From: Rothia sp035916755
GTDB lineage: Bacteria; Actinomycetota; Actinomycetes; Actinomycetales; Micrococcaceae
DNA: 64,000 nt
Assembly (NCBI RefSeq): GCF_035916755.1
Contig: NZ_JAYWIX010000002.1
Coordinates: forward strand, 310,001-374,000
Reading direction: 5' to 3'
Position 1 is the stretch's first letter, and each line of letters opens with the position of its first letter. Shown in pieces: positions 1-7,736 of the stretch. Made by a program: the position numbers and the translations under genes. The notes below the pieces were generated by a model. That model saw only the letters and a program-made list of their open reading frames with translations, searched no databases and was not told the DNA's origin.

Positions 1-364
1 CGAACTCATTCCCATCAACCAGCGCTGGAAAGTCGACGAAACCCTCGACGCCGCCTACGACTACTACCGCACCACCGGCCGCCGCATCTCCATCGAATAC
101 GCCCTCATCCGCGACATCAACGACCAGGGCTGGCGCGCCGACCTCCTCGGCAAAAAACTCGCCTCTCGTGGCCGCGGCTGGGTCCATGTCAACCCCATCC
201 CGCTCAACCCCACCCCCGGCTCCAAATGGACAGCCTCCCGCAAAGGCGTCGAACAAAACTTCGTCGAACGCCTACGCGCCCACGGCATCCCCACCACCGT
301 ACGCGACACCCGCGGAAGTGACATTGACGGTGCCTGCGGCCAGCTTGCTGCTAAGGAAGACTAA
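1..364 (+). CDS. rlmN: RlmN rRNA/tRNA adenine-C2 methyltransferase, C-terminal part only
   Basis: The reading frame enters from the left edge (first full codon at base 2) and stops at TAA 362-364, giving the last 120 residues. It carries the end of the radical-SAM RlmN fold, including ISIEYALIRDIND, VNPIPLNPTPG and the late segment TTVRDTRGSDIDGACGQL, whose Cys is the methyl-carrying cysteine of the RlmN family. RlmN methylates C2 of A2503 in 23S rRNA and of A37 in some tRNAs. The N-terminal half and the CxxxCxxC cluster motif lie outside the window. Its position just upstream of infA is unusual; secY, adk or map more often precede infA in actinobacteria. Confidence 0.93.
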   Translation, partial: ELIPINQRWKVDETLDAAYDYYRTTGRRISIEYALIRDINDQGWRADLLGKKLASRGRGWVHVNPIPLNPTPGSKWTASRKGVEQNFVERLRAHGIPTTVRDTRGSDIDGACGQLAAKED

Positions 365-532
365 ATGCTGACGCACAGCAGATGCGCTTTTGCCTGCTGA
401 CCCTCTCGCTGGTTCGCTAACGCTCACGAGCGATTCACGCCAGCCCCAGCCAGCAGGCTGACAGCGCATCCGCTGAGCTCAGTTGTGGGGAGTCTGGTCA
501 GTCTGCTACCGGAGCGTCCTGCCCCTGCGCTT

Positions 533-597
533 AAGCCCCGGGTCTTAATGTGAAGCTCGCTATGTTTTGCGAAAACCATTAACATTCCGGGGCTTTT
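533..597 (+). terminator. Hairpin with T-tract between rlmN and infA
   Basis: AAGCCCCGG (533-541) and TTAATG (545-550) pair with CATTAA (577-582) and CCGGGGCTT (587-595), and TTTT follows. The loop is long (26 bases). The downstream arm contains the -35 box of the infA promoter. Confidence 0.5.
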
Positions 598-607
598 GCC
601 GTATATT
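579..607 (+). promoter_or_regulatory. infA operon promoter
   Basis: TTAACA (579-584), a 17-base spacer and TATATT (602-607) make a good sigma-A-type promoter. The implied leader of about 130 bases ends at a GGAGG ribosome site before the infA ATG. Confidence 0.65.
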
Positions 608-744
608 AGTTTGTTGGTTGTCTGTGCCATGCGTTTAGCGCGCAAGCGGGGCGGTACCCGAACCCGGGAGAACGCGCCGAATACAGAAAAACACTACCAA
701 GAGCCCCCAAGACACCTTGGGAGCACGAAAGTAAAGCGGAGGAT

Positions 745-966
745 ATGGCCAAGAAAGACGGCGTCATCGAGATTGAAGGTACCGTGGTCGAAGCACTGCC
801 CAACGCATCATTCCGCGTTGAGCTTGACAACGGACACAAAGTACTTGCACACATCTCAGGCAAGATGCGTCAGCACTACATTCGAATCCTGCCTGAGGAC
901 CGAGTAGTAGTCGAGCTCAGCCCCTACGACCTCTCACGCGGTCGTATCGTCTACCGCTACAAGTAA
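745..966 (+). CDS. infA: Translation initiation factor IF-1
   Basis: The 73-residue protein is a single S1-like OB fold that binds the 30S A site with IF2 and IF3 during initiation. The whole sequence matches the family, from MAKKDGVIEIEGTV to the C-terminal SRGRIVYRYK, and the length is standard. GGAGG lies just upstream of ATG. It is the first gene of the infA-rpmJ-rpsM-rpsK-rpoA-rplQ cluster and has its own promoter. Confidence 0.97.
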   Translation: MAKKDGVIEIEGTVVEALPNASFRVELDNGHKVLAHISGKMRQHYIRILPEDRVVVELSPYDLSRGRIVYRYK

Positions 967-1109
967 ACACGAGCACCAAACGTCGCTAACCAGCGGCGTT
1001 TACGCCGTGTAAAAGGGGTAAACAGTTCTCCCACCGGCTAGCCGGACACAGAACCTCTTACCCCGCCCGTCCAAAAGCATTAGCTGAAACATCAACGCAA
1101 AGGAATGCG

Positions 1110-1223
1110 ATGAAGGTCAAGCCGAGCGTTAAGCCGATCTGCGACAAGTGCAAAGTGATCCGCCGTCACGGTGTGGTCATGGTGATCTGCGAAAACCCGC
1201 GCCACAAGCAGCGCCAGGGCTAA
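1110..1223 (+). CDS. rpmJ: 50S ribosomal protein L36
   Basis: This 37-residue protein begins MKVKPSVKPICDKCK and ends ENPRHKQRQG. C11, C14, C27 and H32 form the zinc site of the zinc-binding form of L36. A GGAA ribosome site sits before ATG at 1110. L36 binds 23S rRNA in the large subunit. The order infA-rpmJ-rpsM is the standard one. Confidence 0.96.
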   Translation: MKVKPSVKPICDKCKVIRRHGVVMVICENPRHKQRQG

Positions 1224-1383
1224 TCACAAGCCAACGCTGACAAGACCACCACACCAGGTGGCACAACAGAAAATGGCACCGCTCCTGCTTACAAAAGCAG
1301 GATACCTCCGGGCACAGAGGCCGGGGACCGGGACAACCGGGCAGTGATGTCACAGACCTCTGCGAAAACAAGGAGAACGCCCC

Positions 1384-1752
1384 ATGGCACGTCTCGCTGG
1401 AGTCGATATTCCCCGCGAAAAGCGCGTGGAAATTGCTCTTACTTACATCTACGGCGTGGGCAAGACCCGTGCAAAAGAAGCGCTTGCTGCAACCGGTGTT
1501 GACCCTAACACCCGCGTCAAGGACCTTGACGATACCCAGCTCGTAGCACTTCGTGACTTCATCGAAGGCAACTACAAGGTTGAAGGTGACCTTCGCCGCG
1601 AGGTTGCTGCCGACATCCGCCGCAAGGTAGAAATCGGTAGCTACCAGGGTCTGCGTCACCGCCGTGGCCTTCCCGTACACGGCCAGCGCACCAAGACCAA
1701 CGCACGTACCCGCAAGGGCCCGAAGCGTACCGTCGCAGGTAAGAAGAAGTAA
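1384..1752 (+). CDS. rpsM: 30S ribosomal protein S13
   Basis: The 122-residue protein starts MARLAGVDIPREKRVEIALT and ends in the basic tail RTRKGPKRTVAGKKK. S13 sits in the 30S head and makes the B1 bridges to the large subunit. The motif GLRHRRGLPVHGQRTKTNAR is the family signature. AAGGAG lies upstream of ATG. It follows rpmJ after 160 bases and precedes rpsK. Confidence 0.98.
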   Translation: MARLAGVDIPREKRVEIALTYIYGVGKTRAKEALAATGVDPNTRVKDLDDTQLVALRDFIEGNYKVEGDLRREVAADIRRKVEIGSYQGLRHRRGLPVHGQRTKTNARTRKGPKRTVAGKKK

Positions 1753-1823
1753 ACAGTGTTGCCTCAGTCTTGCACATCGCGTAAGACCAACACTTCAACC
1801 AAAACTTTGTAGGAGAATCAAAA

Positions 1824-2228
1824 ATGCCTCCCAAGACTCGCGCAGCGGCTAAGCGTACCGGCCGCCGCAAGGTTTCCAAGAACATTGTTGCCGGTCAGGC
1901 ACACATCAAGTCAACCTTCAACAACACCATCGTTTCAATCACTGATCCCTCTGGTGCTGTTATTTCCTGGTCATCCGCCGGCGAAATGGGCTTCAAGGGT
2001 TCACGTAAGTCAACCCCCTACGCAGCTCAGATGGCCGCTGAGACCGCTGCAAAGCGCGCTCAGGAACACGGTGTCCGCAAGGTAGATGTTTTCGTCAAGG
2101 GCCCCGGCCCCGGCCGCGAAACCGCTATCCGCTCACTCCAGGCTACCGGCCTCGAAGTTGGCTCCATCCAGGACGTCACCCCCGTTGCCCACAACGGCTG
2201 CCGTCCTCCGAAGCGCCGCCACGTCTAA
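1824..2228 (+). CDS. rpsK: 30S ribosomal protein S11
   Basis: The 134-residue protein has a basic N-terminus (KRTGRRKVSKNI), the central HIKSTFNNTIVSITDPSG segment, and ends DVTPVAHNGCRPPKRRHV, which is diagnostic for S11. It lines the 30S platform near the E site. An AGGAG ribosome site precedes ATG. It lies 71 bases after rpsM and 146 bases before rpoA. Confidence 0.98.
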   Translation: MPPKTRAAAKRTGRRKVSKNIVAGQAHIKSTFNNTIVSITDPSGAVISWSSAGEMGFKGSRKSTPYAAQMAAETAAKRAQEHGVRKVDVFVKGPGPGRETAIRSLQATGLEVGSIQDVTPVAHNGCRPPKRRHV

Positions 2229-2374
2229 GCCTCACAGGCTAGACGCGTCCCGAATATCGGGCGACCCGCAACCCACCGGCTGCAGGTCAATGAACAGACT
2301 GCTTCGTCTGCTTCCTCACTCGTTTTTCCCAACCTGTGAGCTCATATAGCGGATGCTCACCGAAAGGAAACATA

Positions 2375-3370
2375 GTGCTCATTGCACAGCGCCCCATCCT
2401 GCGTGAAGAACACGTATCGGAAAACCGTTCACGCTTCACCATCGAGCCCCTCGAACCCGGCTTCGGCTACACCCTGGGTAACTCCCTCCGCCGCACCCTT
2501 CTCTCATCCATCCCCGGTGCCGCTGTAACCAGCATCCGCATCGACGGCGTGCTGCACGAATTCAGCACTGTAGAAGGTGTGACCGAGGACGTCACCGAGA
2601 TCATCTTGAACATCAAGAAGCTCTCCATCTCATCAGAGAACGACGAACCCGTCATCGCCTACCTGCGCAAGCAGGGCGAAGGTGAACTCACCGCAGGCGA
2701 CATCGAGGTGCCCGCAGGCGTCGAGATCCACAACCCGGACCTCCACATCGCAACCCTCAACAACCGCGCAAACTTCAACGCAGAACTGACCATCGAACGC
2801 GGCCGCGGCTACGTCTCGGCAGCACAGAACAAGTCAGGTGACGCAGAAATCGGTCGCATCCCGGTCGACTCCATCTACTCACCCGTCCTCAAGGTCACCT
2901 TCCGCGTCAGCGCAACCCGTGTTGAGCAGCGCACCGACTTCGACTCCCTCACCCTGGACGTCGAAACCAAGGAAGCAATTGCTCCCCGCGACGCAGTCGC
3001 ATCAGCAGGCAATACTCTCGTTGAGCTCTTCGGCCTCGCCCGCGAACTCAACACCGCCGCTGAAGGCATCGAAGTTGGCCCGTCACCCGCTGACGAGTCA
3101 ATGGCCGCAGACCTGGCTCTGCCCATCGAAGACCTGGACATGACCGTCCGCTCCTACAACTGCCTCAAGCGCGAAGGCATCCACACCGTGGGTGAACTCG
3201 TGACCCGCAGCGAAGCAGACCTCATGGACATCCGCAACTTCGGTGCCAAGTCCATCGACGAAGTCAAGGCAAAGCTCACCGAGCTCGGCCTGTCCCTCAA
3301 GGACTCACCCGCCGGAATGGACCTCTCAGCCCGCCTGCAGGACGACGACAGCTACGGCAGCGACTACTAA
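2375..3370 (+). CDS. rpoA: RNA polymerase subunit alpha
   Basis: The chosen start is GTG at 2375, 5 bases after GAAAGGAAA, giving 331 residues beginning VLIAQRPILREEHVSENRSR, the usual actinobacterial start. Upstream in-frame codons back to 2336 look like leader. The N-terminal domain (to about residue 230) dimerises and assembles the enzyme, with motif GYTLGNSLRRTLLSSIPG. After an acidic linker the C-terminal domain (about 250-310) has the two helix-hairpin-helix motifs around SYNCLKREGIHTVGEL and MDIRNFGAKSIDEVK that contact UP-element DNA and activators. Confidence 0.97.
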   Translation: MLIAQRPILREEHVSENRSRFTIEPLEPGFGYTLGNSLRRTLLSSIPGAAVTSIRIDGVLHEFSTVEGVTEDVTEIILNIKKLSISSENDEPVIAYLRKQGEGELTAGDIEVPAGVEIHNPDLHIATLNNRANFNAELTIERGRGYVSAAQNKSGDAEIGRIPVDSIYSPVLKVTFRVSATRVEQRTDFDSLTLDVETKEAIAPRDAVASAGNTLVELFGLARELNTAAEGIEVGPSPADESMAADLALPIEDLDMTVRSYNCLKREGIHTVGELVTRSEADLMDIRNFGAKSIDEVKAKLTELGLSLKDSPAGMDLSARLQDDDSYGSDY

Positions 3371-3467
3371 GACACCGGCAGTCAACGTTTCCACGCGTTA
3401 CACCAGTCAAACATCTTTGGTTCCCCTGCCTGAGGCAGTAAGGAACGGCTTACCAGGAGAATAAATT

Positions 3468-4148
3468 ATGCCTACTCCCACTAAGGGTCCCCGCCTCGGC
3501 GGATCACCGACCCACGAGCGCATCATGCTGAACAACCTGTCTCAGCAGCTCTTCGAGCACAAGCGCATCACCACCACCGTTACCAAGGCAAAGCGTCTGC
3601 GCCCCGTCGCCGAGCGTCTGATCACCTTCGCAAAGAAGGGCGACCTCAACGCACGCCGCCGCGTCCTGCGCTCCATCGGTAACAAGACCGTAGTCCACGA
3701 GCTCTTCACCGTCATTGCCCCCGCAATGGCAGAGCGCCCTGGTGGCTACACCCGCATCACCAAGATCGGTAACCGCAAGGGCGACAACGCCCCCATGGCA
3801 GTTATCGAACTGGTCATGGAGCCCGTTGCAACCGCAGCAGCTGTTTCAGAAGCTACCAAGGTAGCAGAGACCGCAGCACCCGCAGCAGAAGAGACCAAGG
3901 CAGCAGCACCCGCAGCAGCTGAGTCCTCAGACCTGCCCGCAGGCGCACACGCAGCAACCGAGAACGGCGAAGCTCCCGAGGGCTTCGAAATCAAGGGCAA
4001 CTCTGACTCCATGAAGTACCACGTACCCGGCTCACGCTGGTACGCAAACACCCAGGCTGAAATCTGGTTCGACACCAAGGAATCAGCTGAAGCAGCAGGT
4101 TACGCACCTGCCGGTGGTGCAGCAGCACAGACCATCTCCGAAGACTAA
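3468..4148 (+). CDS. rplQ: 50S ribosomal protein L17 with C-terminal extension
   Basis: Residues 1 to about 118 are normal L17 (MPTPTKGPRLGGSPTHERIM, then THE...LRPVAERLITFAKKG), which lines the exit-tunnel rim. After an Ala/Glu-rich linker (about 119-170) comes a second small domain, GFEIKGNSDSMKYHVPGSRW ... AEIWFDTKESAEAAGY. It resembles the short 'IKGN...YH.P' domain found alone or as a tail in other bacterial proteins. The protein is therefore 226 residues rather than about 120-130. Many actinobacterial L17 proteins carry such a tail, whose role is not known to me. An AGGAG ribosome site precedes ATG. It ends the rpoA cluster before a terminator. Confidence 0.96.
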   Translation: MPTPTKGPRLGGSPTHERIMLNNLSQQLFEHKRITTTVTKAKRLRPVAERLITFAKKGDLNARRRVLRSIGNKTVVHELFTVIAPAMAERPGGYTRITKIGNRKGDNAPMAVIELVMEPVATAAAVSEATKVAETAAPAAEETKAAAPAAAESSDLPAGAHAATENGEAPEGFEIKGNSDSMKYHVPGSRWYANTQAEIWFDTKESAEAAGYAPAGGAAAQTISED

Positions 4149-4168
4149 TTCTTAGTTACCGGTAGATA

Positions 4169-4208
4169 AAAGGCGGCTCTTCCCCTCATACGGGGGAGGG
4201 CCGCCTTT
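4169..4208 (+). terminator. Terminator after rplQ
   Basis: AAAGGCGGCTCTTCCCC (4169-4185) pairs with GGGGGAGGGCCGCCTTT (4192-4208) around a 6-base loop, with TTT at the end of the stem. It separates the rpoA-rplQ unit from truA. Confidence 0.8.
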
Positions 4209-4261
4209 ACTAGTAGCGGGTAAAGTGGAATAAGCCTGTACCCTGCCTTCTAAGGAGAGAC

Positions 4262-5191
4262 ATGACAGAAACCCCCGAGCAGTTATACCAGCCCCGTGTA
4301 CGCGTGCGCCTTGATTTTGCCTACGACGGTGGCCCTTTCGCAGGCTGGGCCAAGCAGCCGGGGCTTATCACCGTTCAGGGAGTCCTTGAAGAAGCCCTGG
4401 CTCTTATCTTCCGCCGTCCCGTCTACACGACGGTAGCTGGGCGGACCGACGCCGGGGTTCATGCCCTACACCAGGTGGTGCACTTTGACGTTGCCCAGGA
4501 CGCCTGGGAGCGGCTACCCGGGCGCAGCCAGGACGCACCGGCGTCCGCCCTCCGCCGAAAATTGCGCGGGGCACTCAGCAGAGCTCTAGCAGATACAGAG
4601 TCAGCGCTGGGGATCCCGAGCCGTCTGCAGGGCTATATGCAGCGGGCGATTACGGTCAGTAGCTGCCAGGAGGTCCCCAACGATTTCGATGCCCGTTTCT
4701 CGGCCCTAGAACGCTCCTATCGCTACCTGCTTGAAGACGGGCAAGAAGAAAACGGCTGTAACCCGCTGAACCGGCAGATTGCATGGCAAATCAATCCCGT
4801 ACTCGATATAGATCTGATGAACCGTGCCGCCCAGAACCTCTTGGGACTCAACGACTTCCTCTCCTTCTGTAAGCCCCGTGAAGGCTCCACCACGATCCGG
4901 GAGTTGCGTGAACTTCGGTTTACGCGGCGGGCGGACGGCCTCATCGAAGCAAGCATCAGAGCAGACGCCTTCTGCCACAATATGGTGCGCACCCTCATCG
5001 CCTCGCTGGTGATGGTGGGGGAGGGGAAAAAGGACGAAGCCTGGCTGATTTCCCGTATCGAAGCGCCTGTGCGAGACTCCCAGGTGCGTTTAGCTGCCCC
5101 GCGCGGCCTGGCCCTAGCCTCCATCACCTACCCCGAGGCGTCCGGCTACGCAGCCCAAAGCGAGAAAGCCCGAAATCTGCGCACCCTCTAA
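4262..5191 (+). CDS. truA: tRNA pseudouridine(38-40) synthase TruA
   Basis: The 309-residue enzyme isomerises uridines 38-40 in the anticodon arm of tRNAs. The family signature GRTDAGVHA gives catalytic Asp63. Other TruA motifs are FAYDGGPFAGWAKQPG near the N-terminus and FCHNMVRTLIASLVMVGEGK near the C-terminus. An AAGGAGAG ribosome site precedes ATG. TruA commonly follows rplQ in actinobacteria; here a terminator lies between them, so it may have its own weak promoter (TAAAGT, 4221-4226). About 30 residues around 90-120 are an Ala/Arg-rich insertion compared with short TruA proteins. Confidence 0.95.
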   Translation: MTETPEQLYQPRVRVRLDFAYDGGPFAGWAKQPGLITVQGVLEEALALIFRRPVYTTVAGRTDAGVHALHQVVHFDVAQDAWERLPGRSQDAPASALRRKLRGALSRALADTESALGIPSRLQGYMQRAITVSSCQEVPNDFDARFSALERSYRYLLEDGQEENGCNPLNRQIAWQINPVLDIDLMNRAAQNLLGLNDFLSFCKPREGSTTIRELRELRFTRRADGLIEASIRADAFCHNMVRTLIASLVMVGEGKKDEAWLISRIEAPVRDSQVRLAAPRGLALASITYPEASGYAAQSEKARNLRTL

Positions 5192-5210
5192 ATCACAAGC
5201 CTGTGATTTA
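5189..5210 (+). terminator. Hairpin containing the truA stop codon
   Basis: TAAATCACA (5189-5197) pairs perfectly with TGTGATTTA (5202-5210) around a 4-base loop. The stem includes the truA stop codon. No T-tract follows, so it may act in mRNA end protection or as a weak terminator. Confidence 0.4.
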
Positions 5211-5481
5211 AACGTGAGGTCGGTCAAAACCCCGTCTTTAAAGGGCTAAGCCCTGGATTAAGAGACTTAAACTCTGTATAGTTTCATATGTTGTGCGTAA
5301 ACCGCCCTCATTTCGTACCCTGTTCTTCGGTCTAGTTGCAGGACAATAACGGGGAACAAGAGGTCTGAGGAAATCGGTATCGCAGATGCGTTTGGCCCTC
5401 ACCCAAACCCTGCGAAAACGCACCTATGTAAACCAGCGCGATACCCAACTAGCGCTACAAGAAACGAGAAAAGGCGAAATT
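5211..5481 (+). promoter_or_regulatory. rplM-rpsI promoter and leader
   Basis: The gap before rplM contains a possible -10 TATAGT (5277-5282) with a poor -35, giving a leader of about 200 bases. Long leaders are common for autoregulated ribosomal operons. I cannot identify a named L13 leader motif here. An in-frame upstream extension of rplM through this region is probably not translated. Confidence 0.4.
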
Positions 5482-5925
5482 TTGCGCACTTACACTCCGA
5501 AGTCAGGCGACAACAACCGCCAGTGGCACATCATCGATGCCTCTGATGTTGTTCTCGGCCGTCTCGCAAGCCAGACCGCAATCCTGCTGCGCGGCAAGCA
5601 CAAGCCCACCTTCGCACCCCACGTTGACATGGGTGACTCCGTCATCATCATCAACGCTGAAAAGGTTGCACTGACCGGTGCCAAGCTTGAGCAGAAGCGT
5701 GCCTACCGCCACTCCGGTTACCCCGGTGGTCTGAAGTCTGTCAACTACGCCGAACTGCTGGAAACCAACCCCGTTCGCGCCGTAGAAAAGGCTGTTAAGG
5801 GCATGCTCCCCAAGAACAAGCTGGCTGCCCAGCAGCTTAAGAACCTTAAGGTCTACGCAGGTTCCGAGCACCCCCATGCAGCTCAGCAGCCCAAGACCTA
5901 CGAATTCACCCAGGTTGCCCAGTAA
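5482..5925 (+). CDS. rplM: 50S ribosomal protein L13
   Basis: The start is placed at TTG 5482, preceded by AAAAGGCG, giving 147 residues beginning LRTYTPKSGDNNRQWHIID, the usual length and start for actinobacterial L13. The frame is open further upstream to 5386 but that part has no ribosomal-protein character. The family core is DVVLGRLASQTAILLRGKHK and the GMLPKNKLAAQQLKNLKVY segment. L13 is an early assembly protein of the 50S subunit. It is followed by rpsI after 35 bases, the standard pair. Confidence 0.94.
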   Translation: MRTYTPKSGDNNRQWHIIDASDVVLGRLASQTAILLRGKHKPTFAPHVDMGDSVIIINAEKVALTGAKLEQKRAYRHSGYPGGLKSVNYAELLETNPVRAVEKAVKGMLPKNKLAAQQLKNLKVYAGSEHPHAAQQPKTYEFTQVAQ

Positions 5926-5960
5926 TTCGGGCCTACGAAAGAACTATTAAAGGAGACATC

Positions 5961-6449
5961 GTGGCTCAGAACGAAGAGTACACCACCGAAGAAGAGCTCA
6001 CCAGCTACACTTCCGAGTCCTCAGCACCCGTTGCTGAGAAAGCTGCCCGCCCCGCACTGACCGTTGGTGGTCAGGCTGTTGGCCGTCGCAAGGAAGCCGT
6101 TGCCCGCGTCCGCCTGGTACCCGGTACCGGCAAGTGGACCGTTAACGGTCGCGAGCTCGACAACTACTTCCCCAACAAGCTGCACCAGCAGGAAGTAAAC
6201 GACCCCTTCAAGCTGCTTGAACTCGAAGGCGCCTACGACGTCTTCGCACGTATCTCAGGTGGCGGCCCCTCCGGCCAGGCTGGCGCTCTGCGTCTTGGCG
6301 TTGCTCGTGCCCTGAACGAGATTGACGCTGAGAACAACCGCCCCGCCCTCAAGAAGGCAGGCTTCCTGACCCGCGACGCTCGCGTTATCGAGCGTAAGAA
6401 GGCTGGTCTTAAGAAGGCACGCAAGGCTTCACAGTTCTCAAAGCGCTAA
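5961..6449 (+). CDS. rpsI: 30S ribosomal protein S9
   Basis: Starts at GTG 5961 behind AAAGGAGA. The 162-residue protein has an acidic N-terminal extension of about 40 residues typical of actinobacterial S9, then the core GRRKEAVARVRLVPGTGKW and the C-terminal GFLTRDARVIERKKAGLKKA ... SQFSKR, whose tail reaches the tRNA anticodon loop in the P site. Cotranscribed with rplM and closed by a strong terminator. Confidence 0.97.
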   Translation: MAQNEEYTTEEELTSYTSESSAPVAEKAARPALTVGGQAVGRRKEAVARVRLVPGTGKWTVNGRELDNYFPNKLHQQEVNDPFKLLELEGAYDVFARISGGGPSGQAGALRLGVARALNEIDAENNRPALKKAGFLTRDARVIERKKAGLKKARKASQFSKR

Positions 6450-6485
6450 GCTACGATTACTGGGCCTGCAGCTCAGGCTTATTGT

Positions 6486-6525
6486 CAAACGCCCCATTTC
6501 TCTGCGAAGAGAAATGGGGCGTTTG
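6486..6525 (+). terminator. Strong terminator after rpsI
   Basis: An 18-base perfect stem (6486-6503 with 6508-6525, core AACGCCCCATTTCTCT) closed by GCGA, followed by CCCTATTTT. Confidence 0.88.
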
Positions 6526-6547
6526 CCCTATTTTCGCTTAGGGTCAA

Positions 6548-6590
6548 AAGACGTGTAACAGTGGGGTGTCTCACGTCTTGTATCTAGAAT
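6548..6590 (+). promoter_or_regulatory. Putative promoter and inverted repeat upstream of the PPK2 gene
   Basis: AAGACGTG (6548-6555) and CACGTCTT (6572-6579) form an 8-base inverted repeat with a 16-base spacer just upstream of a -10 TAGAAT (6585-6590). The repeat occupies the -35 region and could be a regulator site. The regulator is unknown. Confidence 0.4.
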
Positions 6591-6625
6591 AGATGTGGAA
6601 CATACGCACGAGAGAAAGGGTGCCC

Positions 6626-7711
6626 ATGGCATCTTCGAACACCACTCGCACCTCACGCTCCACTCAGGCCGCAGGCAAGGACGCCGCTACCGAGCTAGAA
6701 ACTCCCAGCACCGAAGCTGTGGAACAGGACGCCCCTCAGCAGGTTACCGACCCCAAGAAGGAGGCCGTGAAAGCGGCCCTTGCCAAGGAGACCCGCCGCG
6801 TATCGGTCGTAGAGGACTACAGCGCAGAGCTCGATGAAATTTCATCTCTGACCAAGAAACTCAGCGGTGACGGGGAGAAGTCAGACGCCTGGAAGGCCGG
6901 CTACCCCTATGATAAGAAGCTTTCCCGCAAGGAATACGAAAAAGAAAAGCGGGCCCTGCAGATTGAGCTGCTCAAACTACAGCTCTGGGTTAAGGAAACC
7001 GGCCAGAAGGTTCTAATTATTTTTGAGGGCCGCGACGCAGCGGGTAAGGGTGGCGCCATTAAGCGCTTTATGGAACACCTCAACCCCCGCGGTGCCCGCG
7101 TTGTAGCCCTTGAAAAGCCCACCGATATTGAACAAACCCAGTGGTACTTCCAGCGATACATTCAGCACCTACCCTCCGGCGGTGAAATCGTGCTCATGGA
7201 CCGCTCCTGGTACAACCGAGCAGGCGTCGAGCGCGTTATGGGCTACTGCACCTCGCAGCAGTACTACGAATTCATGCGTGAAGTGCCCGAGCTAGAGCGC
7301 ATGCTGGTTAACTCCGGCGTCAAACTCATTAAGTTCTGGTTCTCCGTTACCCGGGCAGAACAGCTGGCCCGCTTCAACTCCCGCCGCACCGACCCTGTGC
7401 GCCAGTGGAAGCTGTCTCCCACCGATCTGGCCTCCCTCGATAAGTGGGATGACTACACCGCGGCTAAAGAAGCCATGTTCTTCTACACCGACACAGGAGA
7501 TGCCCCCTGGACCGTTGTGAAGTCCAACGACAAGAAACGCGCCCGCCTTGAAGCTATGCGGCACGTGCTCAACCAGTTCGACTACCCCGATAAGGACCAC
7601 GCCCTGGTTGGTTCAACCGACCCGCTGATTGTGGGCAAGGGCTCGGACGTTCTCGAGGACGATGTGCCCGAAAACCCAGAGGGTTTCCCCGTGCTACGCG
7701 AAGAAAAATAG
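6626..7711 (+). CDS. ppk2: Polyphosphate kinase 2 family protein
   Basis: ATG 6626 is chosen because GAAAGGG lies 5 bases upstream, giving 361 residues. An earlier in-frame ATG at 6593 lies only 2 bases after the -10 and has no ribosome site. PPK2 enzymes move phosphate between polyphosphate and nucleoside di- or monophosphates. The P-loop GRDAAGKGG is at 135-143, and the Walker B and lid segment MDRSWYNRAG is at 191-200. The first 85 residues are low-complexity and acidic, longer than in many PPK2 proteins. One kinase domain only. The preferred nucleotide cannot be read from the sequence alone. Confidence 0.9.
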   Translation: MASSNTTRTSRSTQAAGKDAATELETPSTEAVEQDAPQQVTDPKKEAVKAALAKETRRVSVVEDYSAELDEISSLTKKLSGDGEKSDAWKAGYPYDKKLSRKEYEKEKRALQIELLKLQLWVKETGQKVLIIFEGRDAAGKGGAIKRFMEHLNPRGARVVALEKPTDIEQTQWYFQRYIQHLPSGGEIVLMDRSWYNRAGVERVMGYCTSQQYYEFMREVPELERMLVNSGVKLIKFWFSVTRAEQLARFNSRRTDPVRQWKLSPTDLASLDKWDDYTAAKEAMFFYTDTGDAPWTVVKSNDKKRARLEAMRHVLNQFDYPDKDHALVGSTDPLIVGKGSDVLEDDVPENPEGFPVLREEK

Positions 7712-7722
7712 TAGGTAGCGCG

Positions 7723-7728
7723 TAGAAT
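7723..7728 (+). promoter_or_regulatory. -10 element for leaderless glmM
   Basis: TAGAAT ends 8 bases before the glmM ATG, so transcription should begin at or next to the start codon. No ribosome site lies at a usable distance. Confidence 0.6.
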
Positions 7729-7736
7729 AATCAGTA

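Larger units (their letters stand above)
365..744. other. rlmN-infA spacer with nested inverted repeats
   Basis: This 380-base gap holds no convincing gene. It contains a large nested inverted repeat: GATGCGC (381-387) pairs with GCGCATC (464-470), and inside it GCCTGCTG (392-399) pairs with CAGCAGGC (451-458). A second hairpin and a promoter follow and are listed separately. The first structure could mark the end of the rlmN transcript or be a structured leader. No T-tract follows it. Confidence 0.5.

Noticed and set aside
5386..5481. N-terminal extension of L13
   Set aside because: The 32 extra residues have no ribosomal-protein character, while TTG 5482 has a ribosome site and gives the standard 147 residues.
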